From Bromus sterilis (taxonomy: Eukaryota; Streptophyta; Magnoliopsida; Poales; Poaceae): a DNA stretch of 64,000 bases. The translations under genes were made by a program, and so were the position numbers. Where the stretch lies: positions 77,013,501 through 77,077,500 of the forward strand of contig OX465601.1 in NCBI GenBank assembly GCA_950022295.1, read 5' to 3'. A model generated the notes under the pieces. The model ran no database searches and was not told where the DNA came from. It was given only the letters and a program-made list of their open reading frames with translations. Below, piece after piece: positions 43,439 to 53,994 of this stretch; position 1 is the first letter of the stretch, and every line of letters begins with the position of its first letter.

Positions 43439-44681
43439 GGGAGGGGGTGAATGATCACTTCTAAAAAATCTACTAAACTTAGAAGGAATTCATGCAAGCT
43501 GCGAAGGACTAAAGAAAACACGAGGGAATAGGAGCATCAAAAGTCATGCTTAGATCGTAAGGATTGGGGACGAGGGAAAACAACGAAGGCAAACGGGCAT
43601 ACGAGTAAATACAGAAAGCAAATACTAGAAAGAAAATGAGCCTGACACAATGATGTTTGGTAAACCAGTTCACACTCTGCAAAGTGCTATGTCTGGTTGG
43701 AGGGACTGGTGATTGAACACCTGGAGCAAAACTCTCTCCGTCCTATTCTCCACTGCAACAAACTCCTCGAGCTTGTCCAGTTTTCACTCGGGGTAGATGA
43801 TTCAGGACATCTCCGAAACCTTTACAAACTTCCTTCAGCAGCGACAATTTCTCTTCGACTGCTTGACAGACGACGCCTCACCGTCTAGGAGACTTGCAGT
43901 TCTCCAAGATAAAAAGATCGGCTAATCTCAACCTAAGTCTCAGTGAATTTGTCAACTCAGTTCTGACTTGGGTTTTAGTTTTCTGTCGAGTTCTCTCTCG
44001 CGATGCTCACGACACTTTTGTCTCACAATATTCCGTGGAGCAGCCAACCCGAAATGGCGGGTAGGTGCGGGGTATTTATAGGTGGCGATCCCGATGGGTT
44101 AAATGACTGAAGTGACCCGATGCAACCGCTTGACGCGTGTCCACAACGGTTGGATTTTCAATCACTGCGCAACTTTTCTTGCAGAGCAAGTAAGCTGACT
44201 CACCAAACGAGTTCTCTCTCGAAGGCACAAAGTGTGATGACTTTACCTTCGAGCTATTACTCGACTCAGTGAGATTTCTCTCGGTAGGCTTTTATGGGTT
44301 TATTTTGAGCAGAGAAGATTCACTTCGACTAAGATCTCAACTAGCAAATCCCTCTTGATAGTACGATTTTTCCTACCACTCATGAAAATAAAAAGAAACT
44401 AGTAAAAAGACTAAGTCTTCATCCAGCTTCAGCTTTCTCCTCGTTGCACTTTTACTCGAGAACGTATTCTTTCTCGACGACATTTTTGGGGGTTGTCTTC
44501 CTTCAAAGGCTTCGGTAAGGATCTGCAGCTTCGCTACAGTGAGTTGTCCTTCGACCTTCTACTTGAAAACTCCATTCTTTCGGAACCTAAGTATCTGTTT
44601 ATACTCAAAAACAATATTAGTTCCACTACTGCTTTGTCCAACAATCTCCAAAACCTACGGCGGGGAAAACTTGTTCTTACA
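43439..44681 (-). repeat. 3' LTR of CoC
   Basis: On the - strand it begins TGTAAGAACAAG (44681) just after a polypurine tract and ends ...CCCTCTGATCA (43439), about 1243 bp. A TATA box CCTATAAATACC lies at 44072-44084 on the - strand. The outer end is uncertain, because a second TG at 43404 would also fit, and no target duplication partner is in view. Confidence 0.7.
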
Positions 44682-45230
44682 ATCTCCCCATTTTTGGACG
44701 ATTGTTGACAAAACAGGCATCGATAAATAATTGAAGAGTTTTGAGTTTTCAATGATAAACCAGTGCTAAGATCGATGATATACTCCCCCTTGATGTGTGC
44801 ATGGAAGATGTAAATTTCCAATGAAGTGCACATTTGTTAAGAATTGAGTTGAGGGAAAAACATCATAATCTTACCGAGCTAGATTGCAGTCCAAATAATA
44901 TTCAATGAGAAATATGCAATCTTCTCGATTAACCTGTGAACTTATATGAAAGATAACTTACTGCAAAAGGTTAAGTATCGCAAGCATAGCAGATAGATAT
45001 CTTACGATAAAGGTAGCAGTTCACAGACCTACTTAGAGTTAGTTACAACCAGATCGAATATGAATCGAATGTTTGGTGAAACCACTCGGAAACTCAAAGT
45101 TTAAAGTTCAACGACCAAAAAGGAAAACCATTAACCCCGATGGCAAACTAATTTCTTTGATGCCACTACATTTCTCCCCCTTTTTGTCACAACAAAAAAA
45201 AAGTTGAGAGAATAGGGTCGAAAGAAATTC
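44682..45230 (-). other. CoC spacer with repeated polypurine tracts
   Basis: Reading on the - strand, purine-rich tracts AAAAAGGGGGAGAAATG (about 45169-45185), AAGGGGGAGTATAT (about 44780-44793) and AAAAATGGGGAGATTG (about 44680-44695) precede the LTR. Several PPT copies between the last gene and the LTR are a known feature of Sireviruses. There is no coding sequence. Confidence 0.7.
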
Positions 45231-47859
45231 CTACTCGCTTGAGCGGCGCTGGCGACGATGAGAAGATTCCGCGAGCGTAGAAGGACGTCGAATTGGGCGA
45301 CCGCCACGAGGGGTAATCTTCGTCTTAAATGAATGCTGATCACCAGAAGATTCCAAGTGGGATTCCGGAGGGGTCATGGGGATTCTAGGAAGTGGAGAGT
45401 AAACTCTCGCAGTACGCCTTGGTTCTTCGTCGGGGTTGGAGTCGTAGGAAATTGTGTCCAGATTGATATGGTAATAATCATCGACACTCAGAGCATCCCT
45501 GTTTTTCGGCACCAGAGGAATGGTTGAATCTGGTCGATCAACATGATCATCATTAGTCCATTTCCTTTGCAGATGCGGAGGTAATTGAATCCGCAGCGCT
45601 GCAGCTGACCGAGGGAATTGAATTTCCGCAGGCCTTTCCATTCCCTGTGAAGACATTCACGAAGAAGTTGATTGTTGTTTATGGTGATTTTGCGCAGGTG
45701 GTTGATTTCAGTCATCATCTTCTATTTTTGTACGAAGTCTTGGACGATGTGGTGCTGAAGCATCTGCTGAGAATGAAGATAAACTTCCATGTGGTGCACT
45801 GGCTTGATGAACTTCGAGCGAATATTACGTTGCGTCATATGTGCTCGGATGCCAGTGTGCTCAGCAAAACGGTCGTTGGGACGAGAAATAATCTGCATTA
45901 CTTCTCTCACTGGTGGAGTAAAGATCTCCGGGTAGATTGACACGGGGAATGGCACGTCTCGAGAGTAATTGTAGATAGCTATGAGCCAAGGTGCATAAGG
46001 CTTGTGGGCATTGTGATCATCAGCACATGAAACAATCGTACGAATGAAGTAGTCCTCAAAGTCGAAAGGATGACCATGGACCAGCTTCGTAACTGCGAGC
46101 TGCACATCGTTGGGAATGGGAAAGTCGTCATGCACATCGAGCATTGGCATCAAAGTCTTCGACAGAATATAGAACCATGATTTGGCTTCGAAGACTAGGT
46201 GCTTGGGCATCGGCTCAGTGGGATAGTGATCTCCTACGACATCTGGATTCATCAGCGAGGAAAATTCAGCTGGAGTTGGGGCAGGCATGTCATGCAGCTT
46301 GTGTGGTAATCCTTTGAAACGAGGTAAATTTATTACTGCCAGAAATTCATCGACAGTCATGTGAAACACTTGGACTTGAATCATGTAATCAAACTTCCAA
46401 GTCTTCGAGTCTTCAGGATCACCAGTGACATAGAGCGTGGCATAGAACTGCTTGATGAGCTCAGGATTTTATCCATTGTCGAGCGCAAACATCTTGTGAG
46501 CATGAAGACCATCAATTGTATCGGCCACATTCTCTAAGCAGGTGGTGGCATACACCGAAGGTAAATCAAGGTATTGATGTTGGAAAATCCTGGCCTTGTT
46601 GTATAACACACGAGTGTAATATATGGCCTGCTCCTGGGTCCAAAACCGAAGAGAGAAAGCATTCCTTGGTTTCTCATAGGGATTTTCCCGAAGAAATATG
46701 GCTTATGTTCTCGCCTCTTGAAGATAGGGCCTCCACGAGGAACATCTGGGCGGAACAAAGGCAGCATTTCTCTCGGATGAGCAGAGTGCAGCAACTCATC
46801 GACAGGAAACACTTCGGCTGCATTTTCTGGCATTTGCAAGATGGGATCAGCAGCACGAGGTTGTGAAGAAGGAACATTGACAATGTCCTGAGCTGGAATG
46901 GCTGCAGGAGCATTTTCCCTGGCTTGCTCATCGACGGCATCTCCTTCGTCGGCATTCTCGTTTTTCTCGGCCTCTTATGTTTGGCCTCAAGATCAGCATC
47001 AAGCTTCTCGAAAGCGTCTATCATTTCTTCGTTCAAAGAATTGGAGGAGGATGAGGATCTGTCAGAACTTTCATCACCAGAACTTTCTTCTTCGGCAGCG
47101 GCCTCATCTTCAGCAGGTGGTGCCTCTTGGCAAGAGTAAACTGTGGTGACATCGACGTGTTCCTCTTCTCCTTTGTGCGGGGTTTGGGCAGAGGAGTAAT
47201 CCTTCTACACGGATGGAACTAGGGCAGGTGGTACTTCTTGCTCGACCTGAGCAATCTGCTCGGTCTCAACTTTAGCCTGGGGCTCGACAGCCGGGGTGGT
47301 AGATAGAATAACTTGTCGTGGTGGTGAAGGAGCGGGGATGGAGCTTTTGGTGGAGTGGGCTAGCGCCGTGGTGGATTTTGTTGGCGAGGTGGAGGGGGTT
47401 TTGCTCGGGGTGGAGTGGGTTGTTTGGTGACAGGGGCAGTTTCTTGTCGTGCTTCGGCAGACTTCTTCTTCTTGGACTTCTTTTCAATCTCTGGCGTCCC
47501 ACCCTCAGAGGATGGGGCAGTGGACTTTCTCTTGCGAGATTGTCTCTTGGTGAGGGCATCATTGTGCTCTTTGCACATATCAGTCACAATCTGTCGGACC
47601 TTGTCATTGACAACAAAGATATTTTCATTCTGGGTTCTCCTTGAGTCAGCGAGTGTGGCGAGCTTGGACTTGAAAAACTGACGGGAATCCAGGTCCTCGG
47701 TTTCTTCTCAAAGCTATTTGTATAAAATATTTCTTGCTCGCGGTCCTTGCGGTCTTGGGTAAGATAACCATCCCATCGAATCATATAGCGAGCAACTCGG
47801 TCCTGAATTTCTGCGGGAACATCATCCTCTCGAGTCACTTTACTAGGGGTGGTGGCCAT
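45231..47859 (-). pseudogene. CoC downstream ORF B (plant transposon-protein-like, env-position)
   Basis: A series of - strand frames starts at MATTPSKVTREDDVPAEI (47859) and ends ...SSHRRQRRSSE (45231), broken by frameshifts near 47600-47700, 46900 and 45720. It has an N-terminal segment with RYMIRWDGYL, a lysine/proline-rich middle (about 47290-47590) and a conserved globular-looking segment at 45722-46384. The last includes MTVDEFLAVINLPRFKG, SKTLMPM, LVHGHPFDFEDYFIRTI and YNYSRDVPFPVSIYPE. I associate this segment with the putative plant transposon protein family found after pol in Sireviruses, the position called env-like. I see no clear signal peptide or fusion peptide. Its function is not known. 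Confidence 0.6.
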
Positions 47860-47892
47860 TCGCCAGAGAATGTTTGAGATTTTTACTGCATC

Positions 47893-49231
47893 TTATGCAG
47901 CAGAGTTGGTGGAATATCCTTCGTTGGAGATTTCTTCATCGACACGAGGGCCGAACACAGCAGGGGCAACAGGTGCCGGAGCAGCACGAGGGACTGGAGC
48001 TGCCTCAGAATTCAGTCTGGCCTCCTTGGCTTTCCTTTCGGCCTCCTTGGTGGCCTTGGCAGCAACAACTGGTTTTGTTACGGCACTTGGGGCCACATCT
48101 TTATCCTTCGAGGCTCCAGTTGCCTCAGCATTCTTCTTCGCAGCACTAGCGGCTGCACCTTTTTCTTTCGTGACTGTGGGAGTCACAACTTTCTCGGTGG
48201 CACTCGGGGCCACGACCTTTTCCTTCGCTGCACTGGGGGCAGGAATTTCTTTGAGCTGGCGTTTGTACTTGTCAGAGACCAGATGAAGAATTCCCAATTG
48301 CTTTGCAACCAGAGCTTTCTTTGCCTCGGGATGACTGTGAAAGTTTAGGAGCTTCGACTTCTCCAGTTCTTTGGCCTCAAGTTCCTGTTGCTTGGCCAAT
48401 ATTTCTTTCCTCTTGATCAGGGTTTCATCGTATTCTGCCATAGCTGCTTGCTTGCCCTTGGTCTTGGCCGAGGGTTTTTGTTGACGAGGGGGAGCAGAGG
48501 CAATTGGTGGATCCGTGACTAAATTGGTAATATCAATTGTTGCTCGAGGAGCAGCAACAGCTGGCTCCTGGATCCTGATGCCCTTGTGGCTTGGTTTATT
48601 TTTCGATGCGGGAGGAGGAATATCCTCTACATCAGCCTCAGTACCTGGATCTTGTTGCTCGGTACTGGCTTCTCCTTCTTCAGAAGTTTCTTCAGGTGGA
48701 GAAACAACAACGACCTTTTTCTGGCGTTTGGAAGATTTCTTGCCAGTCTTTTGCTTGGTGCTTGGACCAACATCTTCGGCAACTTCTTCGTTGCCCTCAG
48801 CAGCAACAACATCTTTTCTAGCCTTGGCCTCCTTTCTCTTTTCTGCTCGTTCAGCTCGAGCAGCAACCAACTCTCGGAAATCAGCTGGCGTATTGAGAGT
48901 AGATGGATGAGCATCAGCTGGAGGAGGAGGTTCGTTTGCTTTGTTCCACTTGGGCCTCAAGGCCTTGACATCTGACCAATGGTTCTTTAGTGTAAACAAC
49001 CTTTCCCATCGAGGGATTATAGCCTTGTATTCATACCAACTAAGAGCTTGAAGCCTTCGAATTTCTTGCAACCTGTTTTTCTCTCGTTTGAGTATCTTCA
49101 ACTGAGCCTTCAGGCATTTTCAGATTTTTCTCTATGATCAAGTCCTCAGACATTCCTTCTGAATTATTAGTGATTTTTGTTCGGCCTCCAACACGCTTGG
49201 GCTCTCTGAAGTTACCAGCGTTCTTTGACAT
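47893..49231 (-). pseudogene. CoC downstream ORF A (lysine/alanine-rich, coiled-coil-like)
   Basis: The likely start is MSKNAGNFREPKRVGG at 49231, right after a candidate 3' splice site. A one-base frameshift near 49105 passes the reading to a 402-residue frame (49101-47893). That frame shows a tryptophan-containing segment (YKAIIPRWERLF, WSDVKALRPKW), then long lysine-, glutamate- and alanine-rich helices (EKRKEAKARKD; KRKEILAKQQELEAKELEKS) that should form coiled coils, and repeated AAKEK/SATEK/VTKEK units near 47990-48250. Its stop is followed, in the same frame 11 codons later, by the ATG of ORF B. The two may be one gene with an in-frame stop. No enzymatic motif is seen. Confidence 0.6.
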
Positions 49232-49235
49232 TTTC

Positions 49236-49666
49236 CTGCGAAATAGATAGGTACGAGGGAAAAAATAGAGAAGATATAAACATGTACCAAAATATTTTCG
49301 AGAAAAAACATTTTGAACGCAACAAACATATAGAGGGATTTATCTTTGAAGCAGATTTTCGTGCAAGTGCTACGCTAGATTTCCATCGGGTGCAAATCTA
49401 ACGAAGGACTGGTATGAAGATATTGCTGAAAGCGTAAATCTATTGATATGAATCTGAGAGATTTGCCTAAGTGAGAAATTCCACGGGATGAGGGATTTCT
49501 TACCTAGATCGGATGTGAATTCGATAGGATACGCTAGAAACTGATTTCCCAAGGTGCAACGATCCGAACGGATCAAACATACCTAATAAAACAGACAAAA
49601 ATCAAGAACAAATCTAGGGCTCGATGAACAGATTGGAGAGGAATCAAGCTCTAGCCTCGCACATAC
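49236..49666 (-). other. Candidate leader intron upstream of CoC ORF A
   Basis: On the - strand the 5' splice site reads AGG/GTATGTGCG (GTATGT at 49666-49661). The 3' splice site reads TATTTCGCAG/G (49236-49238), preceded by pyrimidine-rich CTATTTTTTCCCTCG. The ATG of ORF A follows 4 bases after the acceptor. This is the arrangement of a plant leader intron of 431 bp; it is inferred from consensus only. Confidence 0.45.
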
Positions 49667-49885
49667 CCTAACTTGGTGATGCGTGAGATCTACGGCGGCG
49701 CGGATGAAAATCCTCGTCGACGGGAAGTCCTCCGGCGACGTCCTTTCAGCAGTGAAGTGGCTAGGTCGACGGCGGTGGCGAGAGGAGCACAACGGCGCGC
49801 AAGAGCTTGGGTGCGAGGGGGAGAGACGAAGTCGAGGAAGTGGAGGAACTGTGCCGGTGGGGGGATCAGTATTTATAGGGGAGGG
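49667..49885 (-). promoter_or_regulatory. Candidate internal promoter and GC-rich leader in CoC
   Basis: A TATA box CCTATAAATAC lies at 49869-49879 on the - strand. About 170 nt of CT- and GC-rich leader follow (TCCTCCACTTCCTCGACTTC, then many CCG and CGCC words) up to the candidate splice donor. The upstream flank holds CAGATTTGACGGTTACGTCA (about 49887-49908), with a CRE-like ACGT core. The frame translated here on the - strand (49583-50026) is proline-rich and probably not a protein. Confidence 0.45.
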
Positions 49886-50353
49886 GTCTGACGTAACCGT
49901 CAAATCTGATCCAACGACGCATATCTCACGTCTCTCCAAATTCAACGGACGGATTTTGTGACGGTAATCGAGAAAAAATTCCAACGAACCGAAAGAAAGT
50001 TGCTCCACGTCCGAGAACAAACTCATCGAACATCGAGTATAAAAATAAATAAAAGTTCGATAGATACTCCTTCGGGATCAATGACATTCGAAGGGAATAT
50101 TGATCGAGTACAAATATATATGTTCACGAGAGAAAAGCAAAGATGGGGTAGGGATAGAATAGAGGGAAAACAGGGTCCGGTACTTAATCAATCCGAGAGA
50201 AAACGAACGACAAGAAAACTCGGAGTGATAAGTGTATAGGACAACACCAAACGAATAAGAACAAAAACGAAAGAGAAATACAATAGAGAACCAACAAAAC
50301 TAAACTAATGCTAGTAGGAAAACTTATAATACATAGTATAGATAGTTTTGATC
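49886..50353. other. CoC spacer between pol and the internal promoter
   Basis: The interval holds no recognisable protein. It separates the last pol codon (50354) from the candidate promoter and could contain its upstream elements. Confidence 0.4.
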
Positions 50354-51010
50354 TTACTGCACGTTGCGCGAGTCCAATATGTTTAACTCACATCTAAGTG
50401 CACAGAACCTTTTCTCGTCCAGGGGCTTCATAAAGATATCATCCAATTGATCTTCGGTGCGAACATGACTGATAACAATATCTTCTCGCTGAACGTGATC
50501 TCGAAGAAAATGATGACGAATATCAATATGCTTCGTTCGAGAGTGTTGCACAGGATTATGGGAAATTTTGATAGCACTCCCATTATCACATAACAGAGGA
50601 ATTTTCTTCACGAGAATACCATAATCTTTCAGCGTTTGCTTGAGCCACAGAATTTGAGTGCAGCATGAACCGGCAGCAATATACTCGGCTTCAGCCGTAG
50701 AAATAGATACACAATTCTGCTTCTTCGAAGCCTAACAGACAAGAGATCTACCGAGAAAATGACATGTGCCTGAGGTAGATTTCCTGTCGCCTCGATCACC
50801 ATCCCAGTCTGAATCAGAATACCCAATGAGGTCAAATTGGGCACCTTTGGGATACCAAAGTCCCAAGGTAGGTGTGTGAGCAAGATATCGAAGAATTCGC
50901 TTGACCGTAATATGATGTGATCCTTTTGGATTTGCCTGAAAACGAGCACAAATACAAAATGATAGCATAATGTCAGGTCTATATGCACAGAGGTAAAGAA
51001 GCGAAACCAA
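50354..51010 (-). pseudogene. CoC RNase H and end of Pol
   Basis: Two - strand frames (51010-50732 and 50611-50354) carry the Copia Ty1-type RNase H region. They show LLYLCAYRPDIMLSFCICARF and HHITVKRILRYLAHTPTLGL, then YSDSDWDGDRGDRKSTSGT with the usual DxDWxGD catalytic area. After a stop they continue with LLCDNGSAIKISHNPVQHSR and KHIDIRHHFLRDHV. The domain would degrade the RNA of the RNA/DNA hybrid. Stops between the frames (at about 50732) make it non-functional as it stands. Confidence 0.85.
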
Positions 51011-52155
51011 TCATCGAGCGATATTTCTTCCAGTTGAAAGTTTGCCCTTCTCATTTGCATCTAGGTGTACATTCGTGGGCATTGGAGTCTTGATAGTTTT
51101 GCAATTGACAAGATCAAACTTCTTTAGGAAATCTCTGACATACTTCTCTTGAGAAATAAATGTCCCATTCTTTTGTTGACGGATTTGAAGTCCGAGAAAG
51201 AACTTCAATTCACCCATCATAGACATTTCATATTTCTTCGACATCATTCGAGCAAATTCTTCGCTGATATTAGGGTTAGTACAGCCAAAAATAATATCAT
51301 CGACATAAATTTGACACACAAAAAGATCATTTTTGTATGCACGAGTAAAAAGAGTCGGGTCAGTTGTTCCTGGTTTGAAGCCCTTCTTCAAAACAAAATC
51401 CTTCAGTGTTTCATACCAAGCATGAGGTGCTTGCTTTAACCCATAGAGGGCCTTGTGCAACCTGTACACCATATCTGGATTCTTCGGGTCTTCAAAACCT
51501 GGTGGCTGCATAACATATACTTCTTCTTCGATTTCACCGTTAAGAAATGCACTTTTGACATCCATTTGATATAGCAATATACCATTGTAATTTGCAAAAG
51601 CAAGCAAGACACGAATGGATTCAAGTCGAGCAACTGGAGCATAAGTCTCACTGAAATCAATGCCTTCGATTTGGGTGTAACCTTGTGCTACCAGTCGAGC
51701 TTTTTTCCTTACCACAATATCATCTTCATCTTGCTTGTTGCGAAAATCCACTTTGTGCCAATGATATTATGCTTCTTGGGATCAGGTCTTTCGACAAGGG
51801 ACCAGACTATAGTTCTCTTGAACCGATTAAGTTCTTCGAGCATTGCAGTCATCCAGTCTGAGTCCTTCATGGCTTCATCGAATTTTGACGGTTCTAACAT
51901 GGATACAAACGAGAAATTTACACAGAAGTTAGCTAAACGAGTACGAGAGCGAGTGGTGGGATGAACTGGTAAACGAATCTCTTCGAGCATTGAGGTGACG
52001 TCCACTCTTCTTCGGACTTGATATAGTACTCCTTCGTTAGCCTGAGGATCCGGTTGTTCTTCGGGATCAGCCTGGCCTTCAGGAGCATCTTGTCCCTCGG
52101 GATCATTTCCTTCGGGTTTAGCTTGTCCTTCGGGTTGAGCATTTTCTTCGTTCAT
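51011..52155 (-). pseudogene. CoC reverse transcriptase with PEGQ-repeat linker
   Basis: The 52155-51709 frame has a PEGQ-type repeat (QPEGQAKPEGNDPEGQDAPE), then the usual entry to Copia reverse transcriptase (DWMTAMLEELNRFKR, IIGTKWIF). A frameshift near 51750 leads into 51751-51011, which holds RKKARLVAQGYTQ, ETYAPVARL, QMDVKSAFLNGEIEEEVYV, QPPGFEDP, KALYGLKQAPHAWY and the catalytic CQIYVDDIIFG. The polymerase core is intact apart from the frameshift. It copies element RNA into DNA in the cytoplasmic particle. The frame ends at TGRNIAR, just before RNase H. Confidence 0.9.
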
Positions 52156-52380
52156 ATGATTTCCTTCGTCCTATGCATCATTGACTTCAGGATGTTGATC
52201 TCCAGCGCCCCAGGCTATGTGTGGGAACAATGGATCATCACCATCCTTGTTGACTTGATGTGCAGTTCCTTTGACAGGACGAATATCTCCAATAGCCACG
52301 TACCTGATAAATTCATCCAAAGGCGGTTCATCTAGGTTAAGAGGTAATTGCTCCTTTTGAGAGTCGTTAGTTTCATCAAA

Positions 52381-53370
52381 TCAAACATTTACAGTGTCTA
52401 CAACTTTGCGAAGATGGGAGTTGTACACTCTGTAAGTGTGAGAATTCGAGCCATGAACTAGGAGAAAACCTTCGTGTGCCTTTGGCGAAAACTTGGAGCT
52501 ATGATTCATATCTCTTATATAACATGGAGCACCAAAAACCCTGAGCAATGAAACATTTGGCTTTTTACCAGTGATAAGATCATGTGAAGTTTTCTTCAAA
52601 AATTTGTGCAGATAAACCTTGTTGATGATATGACATGTAGTGTTAATTGCTTCAGCCCAGAACCTGATGGGAGTTTTATATTCAGCAAGCATTGTTCTGG
52701 CAGACCATACTTCATCGAGAAATTCTTCGATATGAGTGTTTTTGAATTCTGTACCATTATCACTTCCGATATGCTTGAGAGATAATTCATACTCAGTCTG
52801 TGCTCTCTTTGCAAAAGTTTTGAAAATTTCAACAACTTTTCTCTTCTCATCTAGAAAGAAAACCCAAGTATATCGAGAGAAATCATCAACAATAACCAAA
52901 CCATACTTGTTACCCTCAAGACTAGCATAATTTTGAGGACCGAATAAATCCATATGAAGTAATTCAAGAGGACGAGTAGTAGTCATGATAGTCTTTGCTG
53001 AGTGATGTTTCTTGGCAATCTTTCCGGCTTCACAGGCACTGCATAGGCGATCTTTATCGAATTTCACATTATCAATACCAACGATATTCTTCTTCGAGAT
53101 ACGAGTTTGAAGATTTTTCATCCCTGCATGACCAAGTCTTCTATGCCATAACCAACCAGATGTGGCTTTAGCCATTAAGCATGTGGACATTGCAGGTCCC
53201 GAAGAGAAATTGACAATATAAAGATCACCTCTGCGATATCCTTCGATCATGAAGGAATAATCATCCTGCGAAAAGACAACACAACGAGAAGCAGAGAACA
53301 AAACAAGCATACCCATATCACAAAGTTTTGAGATAGACATAAGATTATATCCTAGAGATTGAACAAGCAT
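52381..53370 (-). pseudogene. CoC integrase with catalytic-site deletion
   Basis: The frame carries the GAG-pre-integrase zinc-binding region (LWHRRLGHAGMKNLQ...LCSACEAGK, HHCC), then the catalytic core. The first two acidic residues are visible in LELLHMDLFGPQ and IGSDNGTEFKN. After EEFLDE the sequence jumps to VWSARTMLAEYKT. The segment normally lying between, which carries the third catalytic residue (Glu of the DDE triad), is missing. The C-terminal region (RFWAEAINTTCHIINK, FGAPCYI, FSPKAHEGFLL) follows. The enzyme cannot be active. A stop after VVDTVNV at 52381 separates it from the polymerase. Confidence 0.88.
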
Positions 53371-53580
53371 AACTTTCTCAATATGCTTATCCTTCGATAT
53401 AGCAACCTTACCTAAACCAAGTACTTTTCCTTTGTTGTTGTCACTGAAGGTAATATATCTCTGAGAAGATTCAGTAATCTTGTCTTCGATGAGAACATCT
53501 TTGTCTCTGGTCGTATGATTTGTGCAACCACTATCTATGACCCATTCAGATCCACCGGAGACATAGCCCTGCAGAAGAAT
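53371..53580 (-). CDS. CoC aspartic protease region
   Basis: Reading the - strand in frame with the integrase, the sequence contains WVIDSGCTNHTT, the Copia protease active site (DSG), then YITFSDNNKGKVLGLGKVA. It would cut the Gag-Pol polyprotein as a dimer. It has no ATG of its own because it is part of the polyprotein, and it is joined in frame to the integrase frame starting near 53370. Confidence 0.8.
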
Positions 53581-53994
53581 TAGTTCTTCTTAACCACCCA
53601 CAAACGAGCAGGTGACTGAGAAGGTAGTGAAGTGCTAGTTGAAGCAGCGGTATTATAGCGAACACGATCATATTGGTGAGGGGTACCATCAAGCACACCA
53701 TAAACATAATTCCTCAGAGAGGGGTTAGAGTACTGGTAGGTAAAAGCAATTTTGTCGTTATCATCACGATGACGATAAATATTTCTATCTACTCGATAAT
53801 ATTCCTTTCGGGGAACATTTGATGCAGGCACTAGAGGTTCGTTTCTATCCTCAAGAGGATAGAAGTGTTTCGGTGGAACCGAAGATTTCCCTGCATAGAA
53901 TGGTTAGGGGCAGTTTTTCTACGAGAGATTTGTGAACCCAAATCTGTCGCTTATAGAAACCATTCTTCGGAGGAGTACCAATGAATTTAGCAGA
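53581..53994 (-). pseudogene. CoC Gag-protease linker, broken by GyC
   Basis: An 83-residue frame (53831-53580: PRKEYYRVDRNIYRHRDDND, ending LWVVKKN) and upstream fragments (TPPKNGFYKRQIWVHKS near 53960) are the hydrophilic stretch between Gag and protease typical of Sireviruses. A stop follows WVVKKN, immediately before the protease. GyC cuts the gene at 53994/53995; GCAGA (53990-53994) would be the left target copy. Confidence 0.6.

Larger units (their letters stand above)
43439..53994 (-). mobile_element. CoC: Sirevirus-type Copia element with extra ORFs after pol
   Basis: On the - strand CoC runs from the gag-protease linker (53994) through protease, integrase, reverse transcriptase and RNase H (to 50354). 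A promoter-like region and two large ORF regions follow (49231-45231), then a PPT-rich spacer and a 3' LTR (44681-43439). Its 5' part is displaced beyond GyC and lies outside the window. The pol sequence, the GGGGAGAT/TGTAAG junction of PPT and LTR, and the extra ORFs after pol are typical of Sireviruses (the SIRE/Maximus group). Frameshifts and an integrase deletion show it is dead. Confidence 0.85.

Noticed and set aside
48515..48975. Large + strand frames opposite CoC ORF A
   Set aside because: They are antisense shadows of the lysine/glutamate/alanine-rich ORF A.
49583..50026. 147-residue proline/serine-rich frame on the - strand
   Set aside because: It spans the candidate TATA box, leader and splice donor; its composition reflects a CT-rich leader and no domain is visible.
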